Assembly: GCA_023678885.1 (NCBI GenBank)
Contig: CM043002.1
Coordinates: 3,862,022-3,926,021, forward strand
DNA: 64,000 nucleotides
Source of the DNA: Pogostemon cablin
Lineage: Eukaryota; Streptophyta; Magnoliopsida; Lamiales; Lamiaceae
Direction: 5' to 3'
Position 1 is the stretch's first letter. Each line of letters starts with the position of its first letter. This document shows, in pieces, positions 1 through 12,000 of this stretch. Below the pieces are notes generated by a model. It saw nothing but the letters and a program-made list of their open reading frames with translations, had not been told where the DNA came from and made no database searches. Position numbers and translations under genes: made by a program.

Positions 1-2
1 GA

Positions 3-101
3 GGGTGCACTGCTTATACTTCCGTGGTGGATTTCAAACCTCAACAAAGTGTAGATGAATGGAATTTTGGGATTCAGCTTCAATGGCTACCTCCTAATTA
101 A
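3..101 (+). CDS. 3' end of a secreted WAK-like galacturonan-binding protein (copy 1, partial)
   Basis: The window opens inside the last coding stretch of a gene. The frame from base 3 reads GCTAYTSVVDF..., ends ...IQLQWLPPN and stops at TAA (99-101). The 'GC.AYTS' and terminal 'LQW' signatures match the end of extracellular domains (GUB_WAK_bind/WAK_assoc) of WAKL15/20-like proteins. Such domains bind pectin in the cell wall; here they would end at a stop with no kinase attached. Unlike copy 2 at 3182-3726, this stretch keeps an uninterrupted frame to its stop. The rest of the gene lies left of the window, so I cannot say whether it is intact. Confidence 0.7.
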   Translation, partial: GCTAYTSVVDFKPQQSVDEWNFGIQLQWLPPN

Positions 102-1298
102 CATCTTATAATAAATATATGTATAGCAATATTAATTGAATTCATATATATGTGATCATTGTTAAGGATTATTAACACTTGGTTTTATCGATCCATGAAA
201 TTATTTTCTAAATTTTAGAATTTTTTCTTTCCATGTCCTTTTTCATATTAATTCACGAGATTTTACATTTTTTATTCGATTAAAACATTTCATCTCGTAT
301 CTAAAAATTAACGAGTGGCATTATTTGTGTATTCCACCTTTGATAAACGTTCACATTTAATAATAGATGTGACGCCTATAATAAATAAGGGGGTGTTTGA
401 TTCACATTGAGTTAATAATGTTTATTGGGCTTTGGCCGATGAAATACAATTTTGAGGGAAAGTGAGTTAAAATATATATGAAACTAATATGTAATTAAGA
501 GAATTTTAATGCTGCTTATCTTATATACAAGCTTTATTAACCCATTAACTTTATTTTAATATCGAATATTTCTCCAAGTATAGTTGTTCGGGATAATGAA
601 GAGTTATATCTTATACACTTGTGCAAGTGTATATATATTTTTAAAAATTATTGAGACACTTTTACATAATTTTATATTACGTTAATTTTTTTTATTTTTT
701 TTATTTTTTTATCTTGTTACGTTTATGACCTATTTTGTCTATAGAGTTTAATATTAATTTTAAAAATATAATTATAAATAACAATAAAATGGATAAAAAT
801 TCCACATGATATTTTGTCTATAGAGTTTAATTAATATTAATTTTAAAAATATAATTATAAATAACAATAAAATGGACAAAAATTCCACATGAAATTGGCT
901 CCACGTGATACTCCCACCATCGTGTATATACGACGTCGTATCTGAAAGTACAGATGCACGAACCCACCGAAGTGGGCATGCTAGTGTTAGGACTTGTGTT
1001 TATATTAACATTAGTATTAAGACACACGATCACGATGAGTGTGTGGAAAAGCCTATAGCATGTGGAGATTCATTTTATTTTACTTGCATTTTTTGGTTTC
1101 CAACCCTCTTTAACATTTATGAAATGGCAAAATAAAAGTGCATTAGACTTAAAAAAGTGAGATTCAAACTATTCGAATATATAATTTTATGGCAAAAACT
1201 TAAGTGAACTCGGTCTGTAGTGCGTCTTTAGAATTTTGTATTAAATTGTATATCATTTAGTATAAAGATGTGTACCTTTTATATTTTGAAGAAAAATG

Positions 1299-1523
1299 CT
1301 CCCTCCGTCCGCGCGAAAGGTGTACATTTGCTTTTTGCACATAGATTAAGAAATATTATTATATAATGTGTAGTTGGTAGTTGTATTAGTGAGTGTATGG
1401 ATCCCATATATTTATTGTATTAGTGATGTGTGTGGATCCCATGTTTTTAAAAAGGGAAATGTAAACCTTTGGTGCGGACGTCCAAAATGGCAAAATGTCC
1501 ACCTATCCGGCTGACGGAGGGAG
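1299..1523. mobile_element. Stowaway-like MITE
   Basis: It starts CTCCCTCCGTCC and ends with the inverse (GACGGAGGGAG) followed by TA. The length of about 225 bp and the lack of coding capacity fit Tc1/mariner-derived Stowaway MITEs. Confidence 0.75.
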
Positions 1524-2226
1524 TAAAAAATATTAATAAAAAATGTATACCCTTTAGAACAAAATAATATACCCTTATTACACAATGTACCCTTACCATA
1601 ATACTAAATTCTAAAAGCGCACGGTGTGCTCGGGGACACGCAAGCCTCACTCTAACTTTATATAATGATTTTATAATTGACCTATTAGTGTATATTAATT
1701 AGATTATAACATATTTATCTTTAACCGTTTATTTTTTTATTTTTATTTTTCCTTTTTAAAAATAAATTGACTACCTGCTAGTAAAAAATAAATCCCATAT
1801 TATTCTCAACAAATCAACACAAATTAAATTTTCACTAGAGTAGATTTCTTGTGTTCTGGGCTTGTGTTCCGTTGCACAAGGTCTATAAGGTATAATATAT
1901 TGTTTTAAAAAATATACATTTTAATTAATAAGGGTATATTTTTTTTATTGAAAATATCAACTGAAATATAAATAATATAAATGTTTGAATAAAATGAGTA
2001 TTTTTTTTCAAAAAATAAAAGGTATATGTTCTTATATTAGAGGATATACAATTTACTAAAGGATATACCTTTCGAATAATGCAGAATTTGGGGGCATGGT
2101 GTTATTGGACACTAAAGTTTTCAAAAAATATAGGTATACATTCCTATACTAAAGGGTACACCATTTAATACTAGATTTAGTCTCTTGTGAACCGGATTTA
2201 TATGTAAATCCTATTTTTAAAAATTA

Positions 2227-2448
2227 CTCCCTCCGTCCACTGTCAATCTATTAATTTTACCATTTTGGACCGCCCATCCTTAATCTATCAATTTCCCTTT
2301 TTGGACTATGGGACCCACACCCTCCACTAATACAAATAAAAATCGAGACCCCCTCCACTAATACAACTACCTACTACACATAAAATAATAATACTCCTTA
2401 ATTCACGTGCAAAAAGCAAATGGATACATCAAGGATGGACGGAGGAAG
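2227..2448. mobile_element. Stowaway-like MITE
   Basis: Left end TA-CTCCCTCCGTCC and right end GGACGGAGGAAG-TA, 222 bp. The interior contains the family words 'TGGGACCCACAC' and 'CTAATACAACTAC'. Confidence 0.75.
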
Positions 2449-3181
2449 TACTATTTAGTACATAAAAAATTACTCTTCAATGATTATTAAATTTTATTCA
2501 GAAGAGTAATAATTTATGTCTCTAAAGAGTAATTTTTTATATAATAAAGAGTAATCGATAAACCAGGATTTATAAGAATTTGAAGAACAATTTTTTCGAG
2601 TAATAATTTATTTTTCTAAAGAATAATTTTTCTTAAAGAGTAATATGATTTACATAGATTAAAACTCAGTTTACACGAATATTTCTCTAAATACTAAAAG
2701 GTATCTTTTAAAAAAATGTGAAATTTGGAACACGGTGTCCAACGCACACAAGTTTTACCCTTTCCAAGAATTTTCATTTATACTTAATATTTTTCTTTTT
2801 TCCTTGTTCAATATTTCAACAGATATAAGAAATAAATATGTACAATCTTTACAAAAATTTCCTATCTTTTCTATATATATACTGAGATTCTTCATTTATA
2901 CTTAGATTTTTCTTTTTTCAATCTTAACAAAAATTTCCTATCTTTTCAATATACGGAGATTCTTCATTTATACTTAGATTTTTCTTTTTTCCTTGCTCAT
3001 TTCAACAGATAAAAGAAATAAATGTATACAATCTTAACATATATATAAGGAGGCATTTGTGTGTATAATTTTTAGTTATATATAACGAGGTATTTAGTTT
3101 AGTCTGACATATGTACACTCTTGGCCTATATATATATTACCCATTTCCCATTAGCCTCTTCAACACTCCAAAACAAACAAG

Positions 3182-3780
3182 TTGATTGTTCCATTACTCT
3201 TCACCCTTCTCCTCTCTTTATCTTTCTCATCTCCTCAAAATGAATGCCCCAAATGTGGCTCCATGAGGGTGCCCTCAGCACTAGCCAAGACTGTGGCCTG
3301 CCAAGCTACAATCTCACATGCAACTACGGCACGCTCGTCTTCGTCTCCGCCGATAAATTCTCCTACAAAGTCCTTAGCATCAACCCCGAGGACTCCCGGC
3401 TCATTATTCGGCCACCGACAATCCTACAACACACTTGCCTATCATCGGATATCGACCGTAACGGTATAAGAATCGATGATGCATCCCCTTTCAACATATC
3501 GAAGATCAACACCGTGATGTTGTTCAATTGTTCGGATAACCTTTTGTTGTCCCCCTTGAACTGTTCCTCGACCAGCCCGTGCAGGCTGTTCAAGGAACAG
3601 GGAATAGAGTGCGGTGACGTGCTATGCTGCTCGTATTTAAAGGACGCGTCGATTGCTTCGCGACATATTAGGGTTAGGGTTGGAGGCTTCCGTGGTGGAT
3701 TTCAAACCTCAACAAAGTGTAGATGAATGGAATTTTGGGATTCAGCTTCAATGGCTACCTCCTAAGTAACATCTTATATA
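3182..3780 (+). pseudogene. WAK-like galacturonan-binding protein, copy 2, broken
   Basis: The predicted protein has a hydrophobic signal peptide, then CPKCGS-MRVP, then LSTSQDCGL and a GUB_WAK-type body with many Cys and N-glycosylation sites (NLTC, NISK, NCSD). This is the stand-alone extracellular domain of the WAKL15/20 type. Three lesions are visible. The expected start codon is TTG at 3182-3184, and I see no in-frame upstream ATG. A frame change lies between MRVP and LSTSQ (about 3270-3276), where about 7 bases of the usual 'VPYPLST' are missing. Near 3686, 14 bases present in copy 1 (bases 5-18) are absent, shifting the frame so that a TAG ends it at 3724. The original tail can still be read in another frame to about 3765. 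A possible TATA (TATATATATTA) lies near 3129. Base-level homology with copy 1 continues downstream to about 4033, so this is a tandem segmental duplication. Confidence 0.75.
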
Positions 3781-4033
3781 TATGTATACCAATATTAATT
3801 ATTAAGGATTAATTGATTCTATCGATCCATGCAATTACCTCAGTAATTATTTAATTTCTTAATTTTAGAGTCTGGTCTTATAAAATTTTTCTTTCCATAT
3901 GAGATTTTAAATTTTTTATTCGAAAAAACATTTCATCTCGTTTCTAAAAATTAACGACTGGCATTATTTGTGTATTCCACCATTGATAAACGTTCACATT
4001 TAATATAGATGTGACGCCTATAATAAAAATAAG

Positions 4034-5743
4034 TGTGTTATTAGAATAATAAATCGAATATTTATTCCATGTATAGCCGTTAGTGCTAATAAAAAAAAGA
4101 GAATAGAGAAAATATGAGATCTTTACACAAAATATTTTGAGAATCGTAATTTGGTCGGTTGAGTGAAATTAGAAAACGAGGATTCTGCATGAAAATTTAT
4201 TAATGCGTAATTACTACAGCTTATAATGTGAATTCAGCGAAAATGAAAAATTGGGACCCATAAAATGTGGATCCAATTTAACTTTTCCGTATTTTCTGAG
4301 AACCTATTTATGGGACGTTAGGATAACTACTTTAACATTTTTAATGGGCAAGAAATAATTGATGATGTTTCTATTATTCTATTTTATTATATTTTTGCCC
4401 CAAACTTTCAAATTTAGGACAAAGACTTACAAATTTACATCAAAGACTTGTGCGAGGCCGTTTCATGTAAGTCTTTACGTGACACAGAGAAGAAGTAATA
4501 ATAATATCATAAATACTTGTGTAAACTGGATTCACGGGATAAAACTCTGTGATCCCCTTCCAATCCTATATACCCTATGTATTGTTAGGGTGTTTAAATT
4601 AAGGGGGCCACAAAATTTACAAGGATTTATGATGTAAACCCGGTTTATAAGAGACTACCTCTAACAATAGTATAACTTTTACTATAAAATGACATCACCT
4701 TTTATTTATATTATAAATGATTAATGAAATAATTCACTGCACCATTATCATTTTTCATCAATTGAGTATTACTTTTCGTAATGTTATTACTTTTTATATG
4801 TGTCACGTAATTAAGGACTTACATGAGATGATCTCACACAAGACTGACCCCAAATTTAGCATATTAGAAACAAAATATGGGATATGTTTGATTTTGGTTT
4901 AATTGGATTTAATAAACTAATAAATAATATTAATCCGTGTTTATTTATTTTAATATAATAGATTTAAATTTTATGTCTAAGTATTAATTGAAGAAAGCGG
5001 AAGCGATGAAAGATGATAAAAATATGAAAATATTAATTGAGGAGAGATAAAAATTGGTAGGGGTGAGATAAATTTTAATATATTTTGTAATTTCTGTTTG
5101 ATTCATGTTGTGTTAATAACACTCGATCCTTAAAAATTTACTAAAAATAAGATAGTTTACATAATAATTGCATTTAAACGGGCTTAATTCTTTCTAAGTC
5201 CGTTAGTTAAAACCAAGGGGTTTGATGTATGAGTTGGTCTCTTGTGTCCCTAGGTGCACATACAAAATGTGTAAGGGTATAACATTTTGTTCTAAATGGT
5301 ATACACTTTAATTGATAAGGTAAAACTTTTTGCTCTAAAATGTATACACTTTCATTAATTTATACTAAAAGATATATAATTTAATACTAAAAGATATCTG
5401 TATGCACACTAGGCGCATGGTGCCCTAATATTATACAAGTTTTTGCCTTTGATGTATTACAACTTAATTAAGAGAAGGTGAGTTACCATATTACATGAAA
5501 TTAATAAATAATTATAACAATTCACATGCTTATTCCTTATTTATGACATTTTAAAACTTTATTCACCCGCCTAATAAATTTAATGAATCAAACACACTCA
5601 AGTATATTGCGTATATATAGAAGATTTATTAAATTAAATAATAGAAAGTGGCTACCATAGAATCAGTTTCACCTTTTTTAAGATAGAATCTGTAGGTCAC
5701 ACTCCCCATAGTTAATTGATTTGTAGTCTCTCTCCATTAATGC

Positions 5744-5774
<31 letters not shown>

Positions 5775-7565
5775 ACCTTAAATCTTTAAACTGAAATATG
5801 CCCTAAACAAAAAAAAAGTGAAATTATAATTACACTCTTAAAATTAACTTAAAATTCCGAAACCTTGACTCTAAACCTAGGGTAAAATATGCCTAAACCA
5901 CAATGATAAAATTATAATTATATCTTAGAGTTAATCCTAAACCTAAAGAGTAAAATATAATCTAAACCAAAATGGTGAAATTATAATTATACCCCCAAAA
6001 ATTTAGGAGTGAAATATATATACTCCTCCGTTCCACGTTAATGATTACATTTTTCATTTCGAGTTGTCCTAAGATAAGGTTTATATTTTCTTTTTTATCA
6101 AGCTGGGCCCACAAAACAATTAATTATTCCATGTAGGGTCCACACACAATACTAATACAACTACCCACTTTACATTAAATATTACTTCTCTCACCTCACT
6201 ACACATTAAAATACTATATCACTTAATCTACATACAAAAAGTAAACGTAAACGTTAACGCGAGACGGATGGAGTATATGTCATAAACTATAAGAGTGAAA
6301 TAACTATACTCTTAGAATGAACCATAAACTTTTAAGGACAAATAATAAACCCTAAAGATAAAATACAATCTAAATCAATAAATAAAGTATACCCTAAATT
6401 GGGAAAGGGGCGACTTAAACCTGTAAAAGAAGAATAGGTATGGGCAAGAATATAAGTATGCTGCCACTCACTTTGCCCCGCCCCCATTGCAATCCCTAAA
6501 AGAAATAGATGGTGAGGGAACATTTTAAGAATACCTATACATGTATATGTGATATCTATTTTATTTGATCATGTAATAATAAAATTCACTAAAAGTATTC
6601 ACATTATTAAGGAACGAGAAGGGGATTTTCATGCACATTCTATAATAGAACCATGTAGAATTGTAGTAGGATCTTGAGCATTTTGAAGGATGTACTAGAA
6701 ATCTCTAGAAAGTAGTATAAACAATTAGAGATTTAGCAGCTGTAGGAACTTGAACATAATTTTAGATAGGAGTTGTTTGTGGTAGGAACTTCGACATAAT
6801 TTTAGATAAAACTGAAGTCTTCATGTAGACCGTCAAAATGTACAAAATATTTCAGAAAGCCCACAAACTTTGTACATAGAAATGACATATAATTATTAGG
6901 ACAAAAATAATATAAATTAATAAGAACGCGACACCTATAAATATAGAGTCCCATTAGTCCCAATCAATCAGTAAATTAAGCAAAGTAAATTAAGCAATCT
7001 TTTATTGAGTATGTATATATAATATTAATTATATATAGGGAGATTATATATATTTGATCACTATCATAGCCATAGTACCGACTTAAATGTATATGTGATA
7101 TCTATTTTATCATTTTCGTCTTTCATTCTAAAAATTTATTATTATTATTATTATTATTATTATAAAAAAGTAATCTCACTCATGATCCCTTTCCACCAAT
7201 ATAAAAAAGAATTACGTGAAAAAAAAAGTAAATGATACAAAAAAAAAAAAAGTAAATGATACCTTACTCATGGACGATGGATATCTAACTAGAACATTTT
7301 GGAATTTGATAGTGACTTATACTCTCCTATCCTATAAGCAAATTCATATTTATTATTTATCTCCGTCATGTAAACATATTCATTCCCAAATAAGAAAATA
7401 ACACATAATCAAATAACCTAACAAAACATTTTAATTTTAAAATTGCTAATATTTACAATTCCATAACTTTATAATTTATTTATTTTAAAATTATTAAACT
7501 ATCCCTAAAAGTAAAGTAAAAAATTACATTTCCTAGAACTTCAAATTTATAGTAACTCTAAATTT
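4034..7565. other. AT-rich spacer, no gene seen
   Basis: Short open frames here look like chance. It contains one Stowaway-like MITE (6023-6273), TTA/ATT microsatellites at about 5746-5773 and 7138-7163, and a stretch (5232-5455) of 'ttgtgtccctaggtgcac...' sequence related to dispersed copies near 1.85 kb and 45.05 kb. Nothing else is supported. Confidence 0.55.
6023..6273. mobile_element. Stowaway-like MITE, diverged ends
   Basis: Starts TA-CTCCTCCGTTCC and ends GAGACGGATGGAG-TA, about 250 bp, non-coding, with the internal family word 'CACTACACATTAAAATACTAT'-like sequence. Confidence 0.65.
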
Positions 7566-7569
7566 CACT

Positions 7570-8060
7570 GTGGGGAAGTACTAATCAATAATTATAATAG
7601 CATATCATTTCATTTGGAATTCGACCCAAATTGCACCTATAGAGTGTAGGATATGGAGTTGGATTAGAAGTAGGAATGATACCCTCTTTTATCATCATCA
7701 TTTTTCGATCTTGGTGGTAAGGAGGACATGAGAGATATAGTTTGGAGGAGATTTTTCTATCTTAATAATATCTGCAAATTAGCTTAGATTGTTGAAGAGT
7801 GTAGTTCATCTTTGTGGGGGAAGTACTAATCAATAATTATAATAGCATATCATTTCATTTGGAATTCGACCCAAATTGCACCTATAAAGTGTAGGATATG
7901 GAGTTGGATTAGAAGTAGGAATAATACCCTCTTTTATCATAATCATTTTTCGATTTTGGTGGTAAGGAGGACATGAGAGATATAGTTTGGAGGAGATTTT
8001 TCTATCTTAATAATATCTGCAAATTAGCTTAGATTGTTGAAGAGTGTAGTTCATCTTAGA
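7570..8060. repeat. 245-bp tandem duplication
   Basis: The block beginning 'ggaagtactaatcaataatt' at about 7574 recurs at 7819 with only a few differences. Both copies end 'gaagagtgtagttcatctt'. It is followed to about 8145 by shorter tandem copies of a 25-30-bp word (agattgttgaagaatgtagttcat). No reading frame is supported. Confidence 0.85.
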
Positions 8061-8145
8061 TTATTGAAGGATGTAGTTCATAAATTGGCTTAGATTGTTG
8101 AAGAATGTAGTTCATCTTAGATTGTTGAAGAATGTAGTTCATATG

Positions 8146-9046
8146 ATGGTGATGGGTTTTGAAGGTGACTAGGTGTTTTTTTTATAAAGGTGGCTAGGAG
8201 TGTTGTTAATTTTCTCATATGTTTTTGTAATCCAAATTGATGCTTGGTTATATCTCATTACCCCCTCTATCTTAATAATATTATTATTATTATTATTATT
8301 TTTGCTGTTCAAAAAAAAAAAAAGAGAAATAGATGTGACTGTAATCAAGGGACATCCTTTTGTGTGTTGCATTTGCATCATTGCATGCAATCACCTGCGA
8401 CCTTCAGTAGATCAGTCAAAGTGTACACATTGAGAGTAATTGGTTGGAAGAATATAACCTAAGAGAATGGGAATGCAATGCAATGGGGTTGAATAATTAG
8501 AAAATTACATTACTTCCATGGAACACTATAGAAACTAAAAAAATTAAGAAACCACTGGAGAAGGAATTAACAAGGGAGAAAGACATCCAAAAATATATTG
8601 AGAATAAAAACAAATTTAACTTGTATAATTTTATCCACAATTTATTCAACTATTTACTCATATCAATAAACCACCACTGACTAAAACGCCACGTAATACT
8701 CAGCAAAATGAAAGAGAAGCTAATTTTGAACCATATTTTTATATACTTGTACAGCCAAAGAATTACAAGAACATGTACAGACTAAAAAAAAAAGAAGAAG
8801 AACACTTATCAGTGGGACCATCAAAAAAATAGAGAAAAAAAACATAAATCGCCACAGTAATTTGAAAATTAGAAAAATGGCAATGAGAAGTGTTGCCATT
8901 ACTATGGAAAGCCTTTCATTTCAATTAATGAATAACTATCTAACTAATTCAAAGGCAAAATAGGGTGTCAAAAAACAGTCACATCCAAGGCAAGAAGATG
9001 GTATGTAGATATACATATTCAGTGAAATCAAGCTTCCCTGCAGCTC
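8146..9046. other. 3' flank of the kinesin gene, no gene seen
   Basis: AT-rich, with an ATT microsatellite (about 8275-8300). The part nearest 9046 presumably holds the 3' UTR of the minus-strand kinesin gene, but no poly(A) signal can be singled out. Confidence 0.5.
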
Positions 9047-12000
9047 TCACTTTCCTATGACTGCAGGTTTTCGTTTCCCGTCAGCAGAAGTTGATTTCTT
9101 TCCAGATTTCTGCAAAGGCGAATGACTACCATTGGCGCCTCTCCTAGTTGGTGGCGGAGGAATTAGGCTCCTATTGAGGAAACAAATTTAACGTACATGA
9201 GGCGAGCAAGTAGGAAGAATATAATGTAGATCAAGATTGAAGTCATATGCATTAATCTTTAATCATTAAGGGTTCAATATTCTCCTATAGGTGTTTGAGG
9301 AGGTTTTACTTGTTAAAATACATTTTAAAATGCATTTATATATTATACACACACACATTCATGCATTCTTCTCAAGGATAAGCAAGTACATAGTTTAATG
9401 CTTATCTGCACACCACATGATGTTTTATCTATGAAGTAAGTGAATAATATTTGCGCACTCTTACGTGTATCTGATCAACTATGCATATGACTATCGTTGT
9501 ATAAAAGTAGATGTCAAATAAGCTAGAATACTAAAGAGAAAGAAGAGCTTTCCCTTAAATGGAATTATTTATACTGGTAACAGTGAGTATTACCTTATTT
9601 CTGGACCTGTTGTCTGCTTCGGACTAAGTTTCTTTGCTTTTAGTCCCCCTCCAGTAGGTGTGTTAGCGGATTTAGAAACATTTATCTGCAACCGGTAATC
9701 TAGCTCTGAAGAATCGCTAGTTTCAGCTTCTTGATAATCTGTATCTATAGTATCATGCATTGTCCTACTCAAACCGTTACCCAGGCTTCTGTTAGCAGAA
9801 GCCTTCTGCAACTGTTGTTCTGGGTATACCTTGAAAGTATTATAATTCACCATATCCTTATCAACCCAATCACCTGAGTGGCATTTGTCTTCATCCAACG
9901 ATCCCGAATTGCTAACTGCAGGCCAAGGTGGGGAATTTATCAAGTCCTGAGGATCAAAGCTTTGCATTCTTGATATAGAAGAAAGGTCACTTTGTCCCTG
10001 CATGTGAATTTAATCTTTAGATATATTACTACAAGTTGAATGTGGTATTTTATAATAACAGAATATTTCCCTTCCACAGCTTTTTTTATTCAGCTTAAAG
10101 GCGAAAATCCATGTATATGCTCCAGCTAAATATTTCATCATTTAAATATCGACTGAACACATTTACGCATTATTGAATCCCAGTAGTAAATATAACTCTT
10201 AACTGCTTTCTGATAAAAAAACTAGAACTTAACTTATCCAAGAGATCAATTACTGTAATGAAACTACATATTTCTGGTTGATTATCATACCTCTGCAATA
10301 CTGACATCTCCAGTACTTTTCCACGATGGTGATGGAGATAGAGAAGATGCAATAGATCCAACTGTTACTCTATCTGGGCTTATTGATCTTAATTGCACAA
10401 TGCCTGATTCTCCTTTCTCTTTCCGTAATAAGGCTGCTTTAAGGCTAGCTATCTGGATGTAATTAGACTACGGTCATGAATTAAATAAACAAATGCTAAC
10501 ACAAGGGACAGATCTGTCTTTAATTTTAAGCCATAATTCAAAAAAGAGCCAACAATTAACGGATACAAGAAATGAGTTGAATTACACAGATAATATGAAA
10601 AATTGGAAATTTTATCAAACCTGTCCTTTTAGTTCTCTGACATCAGTAGAATCTTTGCCTGATCGACCACCAAACTCAGCAGCTGAAATGCGTTCAGCAA
10701 ATTTTAGAGTACTGATTGTTTCTCCAAGAGCATCAGCTTCTGGGCTTATGTGAATAAACATTAGAGTCTTTGCTTGACCTCCTACACAACACATGGATAA
10801 ATATCTACTACTAAGTGCTAGGATAGAGTAATAACGCACATAAGAAATGAAGTTATATCTTACCGAGTGAATCTTGAAGCAACTGAGTGAGCTTACTGTT
10901 TTTGTAAGGGACATGTGATTGTTTCCGTGCAAGTGAGGATAATACATCACCTAAAGCAGATAGAGACCGATTAACAAGTTGGGACTCCTTCAAATTGTCA
11001 TCAACTGCATCAGTTTGATCAGCAACTTCACTTCCTGCCAAATCAACTAGATGCATACACCCACGAACAATTTTTCCAGATGTTAAGTTTCTTCCTTGAA
11101 CGTGAACAGTGACACAACTGCAGTTTCATTAATTCACAGTCAGCTAACTTATAATAAATGTTTTATCAATAGCAGTCCACTACACTTTTACAATATTTTC
11201 CAGACAGCAACAGCAATGATACAGAAAATAAAGTATGTATACATATAATAAAGGGCAGTTTTGACATACATGTATTTCCATGTAGTTGAGTGCATACAAC
11301 ATAATGTACGAACATCAATTGATTCATTCTACTTGTGAGGAAAAAAACCTATGTATAAGCTAAGGTTTCTACTAGTCTAATGGATTAAGCGAATACATAG
11401 ATTTAGTCATATGATATTACTTTATACAACAATACAGAATGCATAATATGTGAATGTTCAATTAGTATTCATTCAGTCATTTAAAATATTTACGTAAAAC
11501 AAATTATGTAAATTTATAACAATGGAACATATACACACATCTAATATCATTTTCCCTTCACATTATTTTCAAAGTGGACTAATGTGCTTTCTAAACTGGA
11601 TTAAAAAAGCCCATAGTATGATACATCTCTCTGTCTTTGGGAGGATAGACCAAGGCCCCCTATCTCCTAAGTCAGGGGTATGCTGTTTATCAGCTTTCCA
11701 AATATATTAATACCACTACTAATCTAAATCCACCTTGAGTTTTTAGAAGTTCCAATCCTATTATCGAACAGAGAGAAGCCCTGACCCATACCTTGAAGCA
11801 CATGCAATATAGCATGCCCTTGCCCACATCTTAGTTCAATCACTCGAAATGGAATACCATTTTGGATTAGGGGATTCCGGTAGGAAATAGGGAGAGAATG
11901 AATGAATGAGAAAATGAAAAACCAAACCAAGAAAATAGTAAAAAAGCCCACACCTGTGAGAACGACTACAACCAACTGCACGATTCTTACACCCAAGGTT

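Larger units (their letters stand above)
102..3120. other. AT-rich spacer between the duplicated WAK-like genes
   Basis: No coding region is supported. It holds 3' flank shared with copy 2 (to about 393), two Stowaway-like MITEs (separate entries) and two copies of a 70-bp AT-rich direct repeat (about 742-812 and 813-890). From 2460 to 2690 it is rich in an AAAGAGTAAT-like word that recurs near 47 and 58 kb. Pyrimidine-rich direct repeats (TACTTAGATTTTTCTTTTTT) occur at about 2770-3000, just upstream of the pseudogene. Confidence 0.6.

Noticed and set aside
3182..3469. Translation of WAK-like copy 2 from TTG as a functional start
   Set aside because: Plant genes very rarely start at TTG, and two further frame changes downstream make a functional product unlikely.
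11118..11953. Intron 17 of the kinesin as the place of the missing switch I residues
   Set aside because: I read the intron on the minus strand and found no stretch encoding the expected ALNxxS residues with splice sites.
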